Position numbers and translations under genes: made by a program. From Rhizorhabdus wittichii RW1 (GTDB lineage: Bacteria > Pseudomonadota > Alphaproteobacteria > Sphingomonadales > Sphingomonadaceae), in NCBI GenBank assembly GCA_000016765.1, contig CP000699.1, forward strand, positions 4,715,501 through 4,779,500: a DNA stretch of 64,000 bases, written 5' to 3'. Under the pieces are notes generated by a model. That model had not been told where the DNA came from and searched no databases. It saw nothing but the letters and a program-made list of their open reading frames with translations. Below are positions 44,175 to 53,219 of the stretch, piece by piece. Position 1 is the stretch's first letter, and every line of letters begins with the position of its first letter.

Positions 44175-47105
44175 ATGCTGACGGTTCGTGGAACATCCTC
44201 CGTTCGGCTCCGCTGCTGGCTGCTGCTCGGCAGCGCGATGCTCGGTTCGCCCGCTCTCGCGCAGGGCGTCTCGCCCGTGCCCGACGCTGCGTCGGCGCCG
44301 GCCGAGGACATCGTCGTCACCGGCTCGCGCATCGCCCGCAAGGACCTGACGTCGAGCAGCCCGCTGGTCGCGATCGCGCCGAGCGCGCTCAAGACCAACG
44401 CGTCGGTCACGCTCGACGACACGCTCACCCGCCTGCCGCAGGTGACGCCCTCCTATGGCTCCGGATCGAACGACACCTCGACCGGCGGCACGACCACGGT
44501 CGCGCTGCGCGGCCTGGGGGCGCAGCGCACCCTGGTCCTGCTCAACGGCCGGCGGCTGACGGCGGGCACCTATACCGGCGCGGTCGACCTCAACATGATC
44601 CCGACCGCGCTGATCGAGTCGATCGAGGTGATCACCGGCGGCGCTTCGGCGGCCTATGGATCGGACGCGATCGCGGGCGTCATCAACTTCCGCCTCAAGA
44701 AGAATTTCGAGGGCGTCCAGCTCGACGGCCAGACCGGCATCACCAGCCGCGGCGACGGCTTCACCTCCAGCCTGTCGCTGACGGCGGGCGGCAACTTCGC
44801 CGACGATCGCGGCAATGCGGTGCTCTCGGTCGACTATGCCAAGCGCCGCGGCGTCAGCAACCGTTCGCGGGCCTTCTCGCGCATCAGCCGCCCGTCGGGC
44901 GCGCTGCCGTTCGGCGTCTATGTGCCGAGCGCGCTCAACCTGCCGGCCGCCGGCGCGGTCGACGGCGTGTTCGCGGGCTATGGCGTCGCGCCGGGCAGCG
45001 TCGGCCCCAACAGCAACCTGTCGTTCAACGCCAACGGATCGCTGTTCGCGCCGACCAGCGGCATCAACTATGACGGCAGCGGCCAGGACATCGTCCGCCT
45101 CGGCAACGGTGTCTTCTACAATTCGACCGGGGTCAGCGGCCTCACCATCCCGCTCGAGCGCTTCGGCCTGTTCGGCCGCGCCGAATATGAGGTGGCCGAC
45201 GACATCAACGTCTATGCCGAAGGCGGCTACCAGCATTTCACCTCCAGCCTGGTGTTCGGGCCCGGCTTCAACACGCTGACGGTGCCGACCACCAATCCCT
45301 TCATCCCCGACGACCTGCGCACCGTGCTGGCGTCGCGGCCGAACCCGAACGCGTCCTTCTCCGTGCTGCGCCGCTATGCCGATGTCGGGCAGCGGACGGC
45401 CGACTTCACCACCAACAGCTATCGCCTGCTCGCCGGCGTCACCGGCCGGATCGAGGCGATCGACGGCACGTTCGACGTGTTCGCCAGCCGTGGCGAGCAG
45501 ACCGTCGACCGCCGCGACCACAACGGCGTCAACCTGACCACGCTGAACGCGCTGATCAACGCGGCCGACGGCGGCGCCAGCCAGTGCGCGGGCGGCTATG
45601 ATCCCTTCGCGCTCAACGGCGGCGCGGCCTGTGCGACGCTGCTGCGGTCGACCACGATCCGCAACACCAAGTTCAAGCAGAATTATGTCGAGGCGAACGT
45701 CCAGGGCCGCCTCTTCTCCTGGTGGGCAGGCGACGTCCGCTTCGCGCTCGGCGCCGACCGCCGTAGCGACAGCTACGACTTCCAGCCCGACACCGGCGTC
45801 CGCACCGGTCAGATATTGGGGATCGAGGGCGTCGGCGTCCCGGCGGTCAACGGCAGCGTCACCGTCAAGGAGGTGTTCGGCGAGCTGCTGGTGCCGATCC
45901 TGCGCGATCTGCCGCTGGTCAAGGCGTTCGACGTCACCCTGGGCTACCGCTATTCGGACTATGACCTGTCGGGCGGCGTCGACGCCTACCGGATCGAGGG
46001 CGACTGGCGGGTGATCGACGCGCTGCGCATCCGCGGCGGCTTCTCCCGCGCGGTGCGCGCGCCCAACGTCTCCGAACTGTTCACCCCGCAGAGCCCGCTG
46101 ACCCCGATCATCGGCGCGCCGGGCGCGCCGGGGCAGGGCGACCCCTGCGACGTGCGCAGCGCCTATCGCACCGGCGCGAACGCGGCGCAGGTCCGCGCCC
46201 TCTGTCTGGCGCAGGGCGTGCCGGGCCAGATCATCGACAGCTACACCTTCAACAACACCCAACTCGTCGACGGCGGCATCACCGGCGGCAATCCCAAGCT
46301 GAAGCCGGAAAGCGCCAACACCTACACGATCGGCGCGGTGCTGACGCCGCGCCTACCGTCCTCGATCCTGTCCAACCTGTCGCTGTCGGTCGATTATTAC
46401 AGCATCGACCTGAAGAAGGCGATCGGTGCGATCCCGGGCGCCGCGATCGTCCAGCAATGCTATAATCTGGGTGGCGCCAATGCCGGCTATGCGACCGACA
46501 ACGTCTATTGTTCGGCGATCGGCCGTAGCGACCAGACCGGCCAGATCAACCGGCTGGAATCGTTCAACGTCAATCTCGGCCGGATCAAGACGTCGGGCAT
46601 CGACGTGTCGCTGGGCGGCACGATCAGGCTGGGCGACGACGCCGGCGCGATCGACCTGTCGGGCACGGTCAACTGGACCGAGAAATATGCCGTCACCAAC
46701 TTCCCGGGGGCGAGGCCCATGGATCTCGCCGGTTCGATCGGCAGCTCGGCGGGCAGCAATGCGGGGACGCCGGCGGCCTTCCCCGAATGGCGCGCGCAGG
46801 CCAACCTGACCTATCGCAACGGCCCGTTCCAGGTCGGCGTCCAATATCGCTACATCGACAAGATGATCGACGTGTCGGCGATCGGCATTCCCAATTCGAC
46901 CGCGATCGGCACGCCGGCCTATCATTATGTCGATCTCAACACGCAGCTCAAGATCGACGAGCGCCTCACCTTCCGGCTGGGCGTGACCAACCTGACCGAC
47001 AAGCAGCCGCCGGTCTATACCAGCTTCTATCAGTCCAACACCTATCCGGGCGTCTACGACGTGCTGGGCCGCAGCTTCTACGCCGGGGCGACGGTCAAGT
47101 TCTGA
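44175..47105 (+). CDS. large TonB-dependent outer-membrane receptor
   Basis: A 976-residue receptor with signal peptide (LRCWLLLGSAMLGSPALAQG), TonB-box-like EDIVVTGSRIARKDL, plug motifs VALRGLGAQRTLVLLNGRRL and IEVITGGASAAYGSDAIAG, and a barrel ending AGATVKF. This SRI-type subgroup is large and common in sphingomonads and xanthomonads, where members are tied to uptake of peptides or complex organics. Two MarR-type sites precede it, and an exported S10 peptidase follows, which supports peptide uptake. Confidence 0.92.
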   Translation: MLTVRGTSSVRLRCWLLLGSAMLGSPALAQGVSPVPDAASAPAEDIVVTGSRIARKDLTSSSPLVAIAPSALKTNASVTLDDTLTRLPQVTPSYGSGSNDTSTGGTTTVALRGLGAQRTLVLLNGRRLTAGTYTGAVDLNMIPTALIESIEVITGGASAAYGSDAIAGVINFRLKKNFEGVQLDGQTGITSRGDGFTSSLSLTAGGNFADDRGNAVLSVDYAKRRGVSNRSRAFSRISRPSGALPFGVYVPSALNLPAAGAVDGVFAGYGVAPGSVGPNSNLSFNANGSLFAPTSGINYDGSGQDIVRLGNGVFYNSTGVSGLTIPLERFGLFGRAEYEVADDINVYAEGGYQHFTSSLVFGPGFNTLTVPTTNPFIPDDLRTVLASRPNPNASFSVLRRYADVGQRTADFTTNSYRLLAGVTGRIEAIDGTFDVFASRGEQTVDRRDHNGVNLTTLNALINAADGGASQCAGGYDPFALNGGAACATLLRSTTIRNTKFKQNYVEANVQGRLFSWWAGDVRFALGADRRSDSYDFQPDTGVRTGQILGIEGVGVPAVNGSVTVKEVFGELLVPILRDLPLVKAFDVTLGYRYSDYDLSGGVDAYRIEGDWRVIDALRIRGGFSRAVRAPNVSELFTPQSPLTPIIGAPGAPGQGDPCDVRSAYRTGANAAQVRALCLAQGVPGQIIDSYTFNNTQLVDGGITGGNPKLKPESANTYTIGAVLTPRLPSSILSNLSLSVDYYSIDLKKAIGAIPGAAIVQQCYNLGGANAGYATDNVYCSAIGRSDQTGQINRLESFNVNLGRIKTSGIDVSLGGTIRLGDDAGAIDLSGTVNWTEKYAVTNFPGARPMDLAGSIGSSAGSNAGTPAAFPEWRAQANLTYRNGPFQVGVQYRYIDKMIDVSAIGIPNSTAIGTPAYHYVDLNTQLKIDERLTFRLGVTNLTDKQPPVYTSFYQSNTYPGVYDVLGRSFYAGATVKF

Positions 47106-47114
47106 TGGAGGCGG

Positions 47115-47144
47115 GGGCCGGGACGTGCCCTTGCGTCCCGGCCC
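47115..47144 (+). terminator. GC-rich hairpin between TonB receptor and S10 peptidase
   Basis: An 11-bp perfect stem (GGGCCGGGACG and its complement) around an 8-base loop, 10 bp after the receptor stop. No T-tract follows, so it may be a partial terminator or an mRNA stability element rather than a full stop. Confidence 0.55.
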
Positions 47145-47184
47145 TCCACCCCGGCGACGGGAAATGATAAGCAACGGAGTGGTT

Positions 47185-48759
47185 ATGATCGGACTGGGTC
47201 GGCGGATATCGATAGGCCTCGCAGCGGGGACGTTCGCCATGGCGGGCGCCCTGCACGCGGCCGACAAGCCGGAGGTCGCCGCGCCGAAGCCGGCGGCGGC
47301 GCAGCCGGCGAACGGCGAGGACGGCGACGTCGGCAGCGCCGCCGACGTCGTCACCCGGCACAGCGGCACCTTCCACGGCCGCGCGATCAAGTATAGCGCG
47401 ACGGCGGGCCGCCTGCCGATCATGGGCCCCGATGGCAGCGTCGACGCGCAGATGTTCTTCGTCGCCTATACGCAGGACGGCGCGGCGCCGGGCACGCGGC
47501 CGATCACCTTCCTGGTCAATGGCGGCCCCGGTGCGGCGACCGCCTGGCTGCACCTGGGTGGAATTGGGCCGCGCAAGGTCCGGCTCAATCCCGACGGCTC
47601 GGTGCCCGCGCCGCCGGTACGGCTGACCGACAACCCCGACAGCATCCTCGACCGCACCGACCTTGTGTTCATAGACGCGCCGGGCACGGGCTTCAGTCGC
47701 CTGTCGGGCGACGCCGCCAAGGGCCGCCTGCTGGAGAAGCGCGGCGACCTCGACGCCTTCGCGAGCTTCGTCCAGACCTATTTGCGCAAGAACGGCCGCT
47801 TCGGCTCGCCGCTCTATCTTTATGGCGAAAGCTACGGCTCGTTCCGCATGGCCGGGCTTTCGGACGTGCTGATCCGCCGGGGCGTGCCGATCAACGGCGT
47901 CGTGCTGCTGTCCTCGGCGCTCGACTTCGCGACCCTGCAGCCGACCAACATCAACGACCTGCCCTATCAGCTGACGCTGCCCTCCTATGCCAGCATCGCC
48001 GCCTTCCATAACCGGCTGACCCCGCCGCGCACCGATATCGACGCGCTGCGCCGCGAGGCGGAGGAGTGGACGACCAACGTCTATGGGCCCGCGCTCGCCA
48101 AGGGCAACAAGCTGCTGGGCGCGGAGCGGCAGCGGATCGTCGACGGGCTCGTGCGCTTCACGGGCCTGTCGCCGAGCGTGATCGAGACCGAGAATCTGCG
48201 CATCGACGTGCCGCAGTTCATGAAATACCTCCAGGCCGATCGCGGCCTCGTCACCGGGCGGACCGACGGCCGGCTGGTCGGCCCGCCGCCCGCCAGCGCG
48301 GTCGAGGAGCCCTTCTACGATCCGGCGATGGGCGACCTGACCCCGGCCTTCACCGCGGCGGCCAGCCAATATCTGTTCGGCGAGCTGCGCTACGATATCA
48401 GCCTGCCCTACCGCATGTATTCGCGCGACGTCGCGACCCGCTTCCGCTTCGGTCGCGGCGATGCCGACGCGGTCGTCGCGGACAGCGACCGCCAGACGCT
48501 GACCGCGCTGCAATCGACGATCGTCAAGAATCGCAACCTCAAGGTGCTGGCGATCCAGGGCCTCTACGACCTGGCGACGCCTTATATGTCGGTCAAATAC
48601 ACGCTCGACCACATGCCGCTGCCGCCCGACTATGCGGCCAATGTCGAGCTGCTGGTCGTCCCGGCCGGGCACATGGCCTATGACGACGCCCGGGCGCTGC
48701 GCGAGATGAACGACGCCACCGTCCGCTTCATCGACGCGAGCGCCTTGGGCACCCGTTAG
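47185..48759 (+). CDS. exported serine carboxypeptidase (S10 family)
   Basis: A 524-residue alpha/beta-hydrolase peptidase of family S10. It begins with a signal peptide (SIGLAAGTFAMAGALHA). The nucleophile is Ser216 in YGESYGSFR, and the acid and base are probably Asp462 (GLYDLATP) and His496 (PAGHMAYDD). The oxyanion block is VNGGPGAATAWLHLGGIGP. S10 enzymes remove C-terminal residues from peptides. It follows the TonB receptor and should act in the periplasm on what that receptor imports. The ATG at 47185 has GGAG upstream. One at 47164 would add seven residues. Confidence 0.88.
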   Translation: MIGLGRRISIGLAAGTFAMAGALHAADKPEVAAPKPAAAQPANGEDGDVGSAADVVTRHSGTFHGRAIKYSATAGRLPIMGPDGSVDAQMFFVAYTQDGAAPGTRPITFLVNGGPGAATAWLHLGGIGPRKVRLNPDGSVPAPPVRLTDNPDSILDRTDLVFIDAPGTGFSRLSGDAAKGRLLEKRGDLDAFASFVQTYLRKNGRFGSPLYLYGESYGSFRMAGLSDVLIRRGVPINGVVLLSSALDFATLQPTNINDLPYQLTLPSYASIAAFHNRLTPPRTDIDALRREAEEWTTNVYGPALAKGNKLLGAERQRIVDGLVRFTGLSPSVIETENLRIDVPQFMKYLQADRGLVTGRTDGRLVGPPPASAVEEPFYDPAMGDLTPAFTAAASQYLFGELRYDISLPYRMYSRDVATRFRFGRGDADAVVADSDRQTLTALQSTIVKNRNLKVLAIQGLYDLATPYMSVKYTLDHMPLPPDYAANVELLVVPAGHMAYDDARALREMNDATVRFIDASALGTR

Positions 48760-49679
48760 GCGACGCCCGAGGCCGGAATCCTCTTGCGCTGGGCCGCGCA
48801 TTCGCCGGCGATGAAGTCGAGCAGCGCGCGGACCGACGGCAGCAGGCCGCGCCGCGAGGGGAAGACGGCGTGGACGATCTCGTTCGCCGGCCGCCATTCG
48901 GGCAGGAGCGTCACCAGCTTGCCGCTCTGAAGATCGTCCCAGACGGCGAGCGTCGGCAGCCGGACGGCGCCGGCGCCGGTCAGCGCCGCCTCGCGCAGCA
49001 CCGCCATGTCATCGGTGACGAGCCGGGGCTTGTGCCGCACCTCCGCCACGCGGCCGTCGGCATGCGCCAGGCGCCAGCGATGATCGCCGCGGGCGGGGCC
49101 GAAATCGAGGGTCGGCAGCTCGGATAGGTCGGCGGGCGCGGCGACGAGGCGGGCCGTCAGCAGGGCAGGGGCGGCGACGATGCGGATCGTGCGCTCGTCG
49201 AAGCGGCGCATCACCAACTCGCTCTCCGCCAGCGGCGGCGGGCGGACGCGGATGGCGAGGTCGAAACCCTCGCCGATCACGTCGACGCGCCGGTTGGTGC
49301 TTTCGACATGCAGCTCGACATCGGGGTAGAGCGCCATGAAGCGCCCCAGCAGCTCGCCGAACTGGAAGGCGAGCAGTCCGGTCGGGCAGCTCAGCCGGAC
49401 GACGCCGCGCGGTTCGGAGCGCGACTGGTCGATCACGGCCTGCGCGGCCTCCGCCTCGACCAGCATCGCGACGCAGCGGCGATAATATTCCTGGCCGATC
49501 TCGGTGATCGAGAAACGGCGCGTCGAGCGCTGGATCAGCCGGACGCCCAGCCGCTCCTCGAGCAGGGCGATCCGCCGGCTGAGCTTCGATTTCTGCAGGC
49601 CGAGCGCGCGGGCCGCCGCCGCGAAGCCGCCATGGTCGACCGCCTGCACGAACAGCCTGAGGTCGTTGAGGTCCTCCAT
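48756..49679 (-). CDS. LysR-family transcriptional regulator
   Basis: A 307-residue LysR regulator (MEDLNDLRLFVQAVDHGGFAAAARALGLQKSKLSRRIALLEERLGV) of the CrgA/DsdC-like subgroup with a substrate domain from about residue 90. It is divergent from the pirin gene, a pairing common in proteobacteria, so pirin is its likely target. The open frame continues 12 codons upstream, but the ATG at 49679 matches family starts. It overlaps the S10 gene end by 4 bp. Confidence 0.88.
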   Translation of the reverse strand: MEDLNDLRLFVQAVDHGGFAAAARALGLQKSKLSRRIALLEERLGVRLIQRSTRRFSITEIGQEYYRRCVAMLVEAEAAQAVIDQSRSEPRGVVRLSCPTGLLAFQFGELLGRFMALYPDVELHVESTNRRVDVIGEGFDLAIRVRPPPLAESELVMRRFDERTIRIVAAPALLTARLVAAPADLSELPTLDFGPARGDHRWRLAHADGRVAEVRHKPRLVTDDMAVLREAALTGAGAVRLPTLAVWDDLQSGKLVTLLPEWRPANEIVHAVFPSRRGLLPSVRALLDFIAGECAAQRKRIPASGVA

Positions 49680-49680
49680 A

Positions 49681-49696
49681 GTCCTATGATTAGGAC
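49681..49696. promoter_or_regulatory. candidate LysR operator (GTCCTA-N4-TAGGAC)
   Basis: A perfect 6-bp inverted repeat with a TGAT centre, touching the start codon of the LysR gene and 95 bp before the pirin start. The location suits autoregulation. It is somewhat shorter than the usual T-N11-A LysR box, so the call is tentative. Confidence 0.4.
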
Positions 49697-49790
49697 GCTG
49701 AGTCCCTTCTTGCAATCTTCTGTCGGGATTGGTGCGCGATTATACATGGTCTCAACAAGCGGCCTTCCCGGAAGGCACAGGAGATATGCG

Positions 49791-50657
49791 ATGAAGACCA
49801 TATTCGGCATCCACGGCAATTCCGCCCGGCATTGGGTCGGCGACGGTTTCCCGGTTCGCTCGCTCTTTTCCTACAACAGCCTCGGCGGGCAGGTGAGCCC
49901 GTTCCTGCTGCTCGACTATGCCGGCCCCCATGTCTTCGGGCCGACGACCGGCCGGCGCGGCGTGGGGCAGCATCCCCATCGCGGGTTCGAGACGGTCACG
50001 ATCGTCTATGACGGCGAGGTCGAGCACAAGGATTCGGCCGGCAATGGCGGCATCATCGGCCCCGGTGACGTCCAGTGGATGACCGCGGCCGGCGGCATCC
50101 TGCACGAGGAATATCATTCCGAGGCGTTCGCCAGGACCGGCGGGCCGTTCCGCATGGTCCAGCTCTGGGTCAACCTGCCCGCGAAGGACAAGATGGCGCC
50201 CGGCGGCTATCAGGGCATCGTCGCGGCCGACATCCCGACCGTCGACCTGCCCGGCGGCGCCGGCACCGGCCGGGTGATCGCGGGCGAGCTACTCGGCGCG
50301 AAGGGGCCGGCGCGGACCTTCACCCCGATCAACGTCTGGGACGTGCGGCTGAACCGCGACGCCGACCTGACCCTCGACCTGCCCGAAGGCCATGTCGCGC
50401 TGCTCGTCGTGCTCGGTGGCCATGTCACGGTGAACGGCGGGGCGGGCGCGGGCGAGGCGGAGGTGGTGCAGCTCAGCCGCGAGGGCGGCGCGGTGCGCAT
50501 CCAGGCCGATGGCGACGCGGTGCTGCTGGTCCTGACCGGCGAGCCGATCGACGAGCCGATCGTCGGCTACGGCCCGTTCGTGATGAACAGCGAGACGGAG
50601 ATCCGCCAGGCGATCGACGACTTCAACAAGGGCAGGTTCGCGCAAGCCGCGGCCTGA
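49791..50657 (+). CDS. pirin-family protein
   Basis: A 288-residue bicupin of the pirin family. Metal ligands of the N-terminal cupin are visible: His61 and His63 (GQHPHRGFETVTI), His105 and Glu107 (ILHEEYHSE). Bacterial pirins can act as quercetin 2,3-dioxygenases or as redox-sensing partners of other proteins. Which one applies cannot be told. A clear AGGAGAT ribosome site precedes the ATG. The gene ends 9 bp before the convergent GntR gene. Confidence 0.9.
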   Translation: MKTIFGIHGNSARHWVGDGFPVRSLFSYNSLGGQVSPFLLLDYAGPHVFGPTTGRRGVGQHPHRGFETVTIVYDGEVEHKDSAGNGGIIGPGDVQWMTAAGGILHEEYHSEAFARTGGPFRMVQLWVNLPAKDKMAPGGYQGIVAADIPTVDLPGGAGTGRVIAGELLGAKGPARTFTPINVWDVRLNRDADLTLDLPEGHVALLVVLGGHVTVNGGAGAGEAEVVQLSREGGAVRIQADGDAVLLVLTGEPIDEPIVGYGPFVMNSETEIRQAIDDFNKGRFAQAAA

Positions 50658-50666
50658 CCGGAAGGA

Positions 50667-51425
50667 TCAGGCGGCCGGCGGCTCCGCCACAGCGTCGCCG
50701 TCGGCTGCCACGGCCGGGTCCGGATAGGCCCGGCCGAAATTCCGCCGCATCGTCTCGCGGCTCTCGAGGATATGGCCGCGCATCAGCCGCTCGGCCTCGC
50801 CCGCATCGCGCGCCCGGATCGCCGAGACGATCGCCTTGTGGTCGCGGTAGGAGCGCTGGGTGTCCTCCTCGCCGAACATCCGGCTGACCTGCACCGCGCT
50901 TCGCAGGCGCTGGTTCGAATCGAAGATCAGCGGCAGGCGCTGCGTCTGGATGATGACGCTGGCGAGCATCGGATTGTCGGCTTCCTCGATCAGCAGCTTG
51001 TGGAAATAGCCGTTGAGATCGAACCAGCGGAAGCTCGCGCGCTCGCCCCAGGTCGTCCCGAACGCCACCTGCCGCATCTCCTCGTCGACCTCGGACAGCC
51101 GGGCGTCGGCCTCGGCGCTCAGCCCCTTGGTGGCGACCAGCCGGCAGACCATGCCCTCCAGCGTGGCGCGGACGTCGAAGGCGTCCAATATGTCCTTGAG
51201 GCTGAAGCGGCGGACGACATAGCCGCGATTGGGCGAATAGAGGACGAGCTGCTCGCGCTGGAGCAGCTTCAGCGCCTCGCGCACCGGCGTCCGCGAGGTG
51301 CCGGTGAGGTTGCCGATCGCCTGTTCCTGGAGATGCGTTCCCGGGGTCAGCTCGCCATTGACGATCCGCTCGCGAATCCAGGCCGCGACGGCTTCTCCTC
51401 TGGTGCCCGTGTCGGGTTCGATCAT
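50667..51425 (-). CDS. GntR-family (FCD) transcriptional regulator
   Basis: A 252-residue FadR-type GntR protein with the winged helix at about residues 8-75 (AIGNLTGTSRTPVREALKLLQREQLVLYSPNRGY) and an FCD domain. It lies 115 bp downstream of the D-2-hydroxyacid dehydrogenase gene in the same direction and may be the last gene of the dicarboxylate operon or be separately transcribed. Likely regulator of that operon by position. Confidence 0.86.
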   Translation of the reverse strand: MIEPDTGTRGEAVAAWIRERIVNGELTPGTHLQEQAIGNLTGTSRTPVREALKLLQREQLVLYSPNRGYVVRRFSLKDILDAFDVRATLEGMVCRLVATKGLSAEADARLSEVDEEMRQVAFGTTWGERASFRWFDLNGYFHKLLIEEADNPMLASVIIQTQRLPLIFDSNQRLRSAVQVSRMFGEEDTQRSYRDHKAIVSAIRARDAGEAERLMRGHILESRETMRRNFGRAYPDPAVAADGDAVAEPPAA

Positions 51426-51540
51426 TCAGTCCTCGTCCGGGCGCGGGTCGGCGGCGGTGGTGGTTGCTCGGAAATCCCGTTTAAGCATCATCGCAGGCCT
51501 ATCTCAATCGGCCTGTCCCGATCCGGGGACGGGGGCGGCG

Positions 51541-52470
51541 TCAGACCAGGCCGATCAGGGGCCTCCCTTCGAGGAAAGCGCGGATGTTGGTCACGACATG
51601 ATCGGCCATGGCGAGGCGCACGTCGTGGGTGGCCGAGCCGACATGCGGGGTGAGCAGGAGGTTGGGCGCCTCCAGCAGCGCCGGCGCGATCGTGGGCTCG
51701 TTGCGGAACACGTCGAGCGCGGCGCCACCCACCCGTCCGTCGCGCAGCGCCGCCACCAGTGCCTCCTCGTCGACCACGCTGCCGCGCGCGATGTTGACGA
51801 GCAGGCCGTCGGGGCCGAGCGCGTCGAGGAAGGCGCGATCGACCAGCGACTGGGTCGCGCCGCCGCCGGGCAGGGCGATCACGACGATGTCCGCCCAGCG
51901 GGCGAGGGCGAGCGGGTCGCTTTCGTAGCGGTCGGCCACTTCGGCGACCGGACGGCGGCTGTGATAGGCGATCTCCATCCCGACCGCCTCGCCGCGCCGG
52001 GCGATCGCCTGTCCGATCCGGCCGAAGCCGAGGACGCCGAGCTTGCGGCCGCGCGCCGAGCGGCCGAGCGGCGGGGGGCCCTTCGACCATTGGCCGGCGC
52101 GGACGAAGCCGTCCGCCCCGCCGAGGCCGCGCAGCAGGGTCAGCATCTGCCACAGGGCGAGATCGGCCACGTCATGGGTCAGCAGGTCGCCCGAAGCGGT
52201 GACCGCGATGCCACGCGCCCGCGCCGTGTCGAGGTCGATCAGGTCGATCCCCGCGCCGAAATTGGCGATCAGCTTCAGCGCGGGCAGCCGCGCCAGCAGC
52301 CCGGCCGGCGGACCGCGCATCGCGTGGGTGATAAGGCATTGGACCGAGCCGCCATGCTCGGCCAGCCAGCCCTCGGGATCGTCGAGCCGGTCGAAGATCG
52401 GCACCGGCCGGTCGAGCAGCTCGCTCGGCTGGCGCGGTGCGGGGAGCGGGGTGACCTGCAGGATCGTCAT
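51541..52470 (-). CDS. D-2-hydroxyacid dehydrogenase family protein
   Basis: A 309-residue NAD(P)-dependent D-2-hydroxyacid dehydrogenase. The dinucleotide motif is KLGVLGFGRIGQAIARR. Active-site Arg is in NIARGSVVDEEAL, Glu in FRNEPT and His in LTPHVGSATHD. Members reduce glyoxylate, hydroxypyruvate or other 2-oxo acids, and the substrate here is open. It overlaps the SDR gene by 4 bp. The upstream extension of its frame into the SDR gene is rejected. Confidence 0.88.
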   Translation of the reverse strand: MTILQVTPLPAPRQPSELLDRPVPIFDRLDDPEGWLAEHGGSVQCLITHAMRGPPAGLLARLPALKLIANFGAGIDLIDLDTARARGIAVTASGDLLTHDVADLALWQMLTLLRGLGGADGFVRAGQWSKGPPPLGRSARGRKLGVLGFGRIGQAIARRGEAVGMEIAYHSRRPVAEVADRYESDPLALARWADIVVIALPGGGATQSLVDRAFLDALGPDGLLVNIARGSVVDEEALVAALRDGRVGGAALDVFRNEPTIAPALLEAPNLLLTPHVGSATHDVRLAMADHVVTNIRAFLEGRPLIGLV

Positions 52471-53219
52471 TCGAAACCTCCGTCGACGCCGATGAACTGG
52501 CCGGTGATCGACCGGCCGGCGGGCCCGGCGAGGAACAGGATCGTGTCGGCGATGTCCTCCGGCTCCACCATCCGGCCGGTCGCGTGGCGGGTCAGGAAGG
52601 CGGCCTCGGCGGCGTCGAGCGGCAGATCGTTGGCCTCGGCATAGTCGTGGAACACGCGCTCGATCCGGTCGCCGCGCGTGGTGGCGGGCAGGACGGCGTT
52701 GACCCTGATGCCCTGCGGCCCGACCTCGCGGGCGAGCGCCGCCGTCAGGCCCAGCACCCCGGCCTTGGAGGCGGCATAGGCGGCGCGGTTGGGATAGCCG
52801 ATCCGCGCCGCGACCGACGACATGTTGACGATGCAGCCGCCCTTGCCGGCGGCCAGCATCAGCGGGACCATCGCGTGGCAGGTCAGGAACTGCGCGGTCA
52901 GGTTGATGTCGAGGACCTGGCGCCACGCCGTCGGATCGAGCGTCGCGACCGGCTCGGTCGGCCCGGAAATACCGCCATTGTTGACCAGCAGGTCGACCGC
53001 GCCGACCGTTTCGACGACCTCGGATATCCGCGCCTCGTCGCCGAGGTCGCAGGGCAGGAAGCGGCAGCCGGTCCGGGCGGCGAGCGCGTCGCCCGCCTCA
53101 TGGTCGCGATCGGACACCGCCACCGCATAGCCGGCGGCAACCGCGCGTTCGGCGAGGATCGCGCCGATGCCCGATGCGCCGGCCATGATCAGGGCGCGGC
53201 GCGGTTCCGTTTCAGCCAT
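52467..53219 (-). CDS. short-chain dehydrogenase/reductase
   Basis: A 250-residue classical SDR. Cofactor motif GASGIGAILAERA, NNGG at about residue 80, catalytic Ser in NMSSVAARIGY and YAASK. The Asp in VAVSDRD after strand 2 favours NAD(H). It sits between the lyase and the D-2-hydroxyacid dehydrogenase, overlapping both, so it belongs to the same pathway. Substrate unknown. Confidence 0.9.
   Translation of the reverse strand: MAETEPRRALIMAGASGIGAILAERAVAAGYAVAVSDRDHEAGDALAARTGCRFLPCDLGDEARISEVVETVGAVDLLVNNGGISGPTEPVATLDPTAWRQVLDINLTAQFLTCHAMVPLMLAAGKGGCIVNMSSVAARIGYPNRAAYAASKAGVLGLTAALAREVGPQGIRVNAVLPATTRGDRIERVFHDYAEANDLPLDAAEAAFLTRHATGRMVEPEDIADTILFLAGPAGRSITGQFIGVDGGFE

Noticed and set aside
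44082-46262. Long minus-strand frame of 726 codons
   Set aside because: Antisense to the 976-residue TonB receptor, with biased composition and no motif. A shadow frame.
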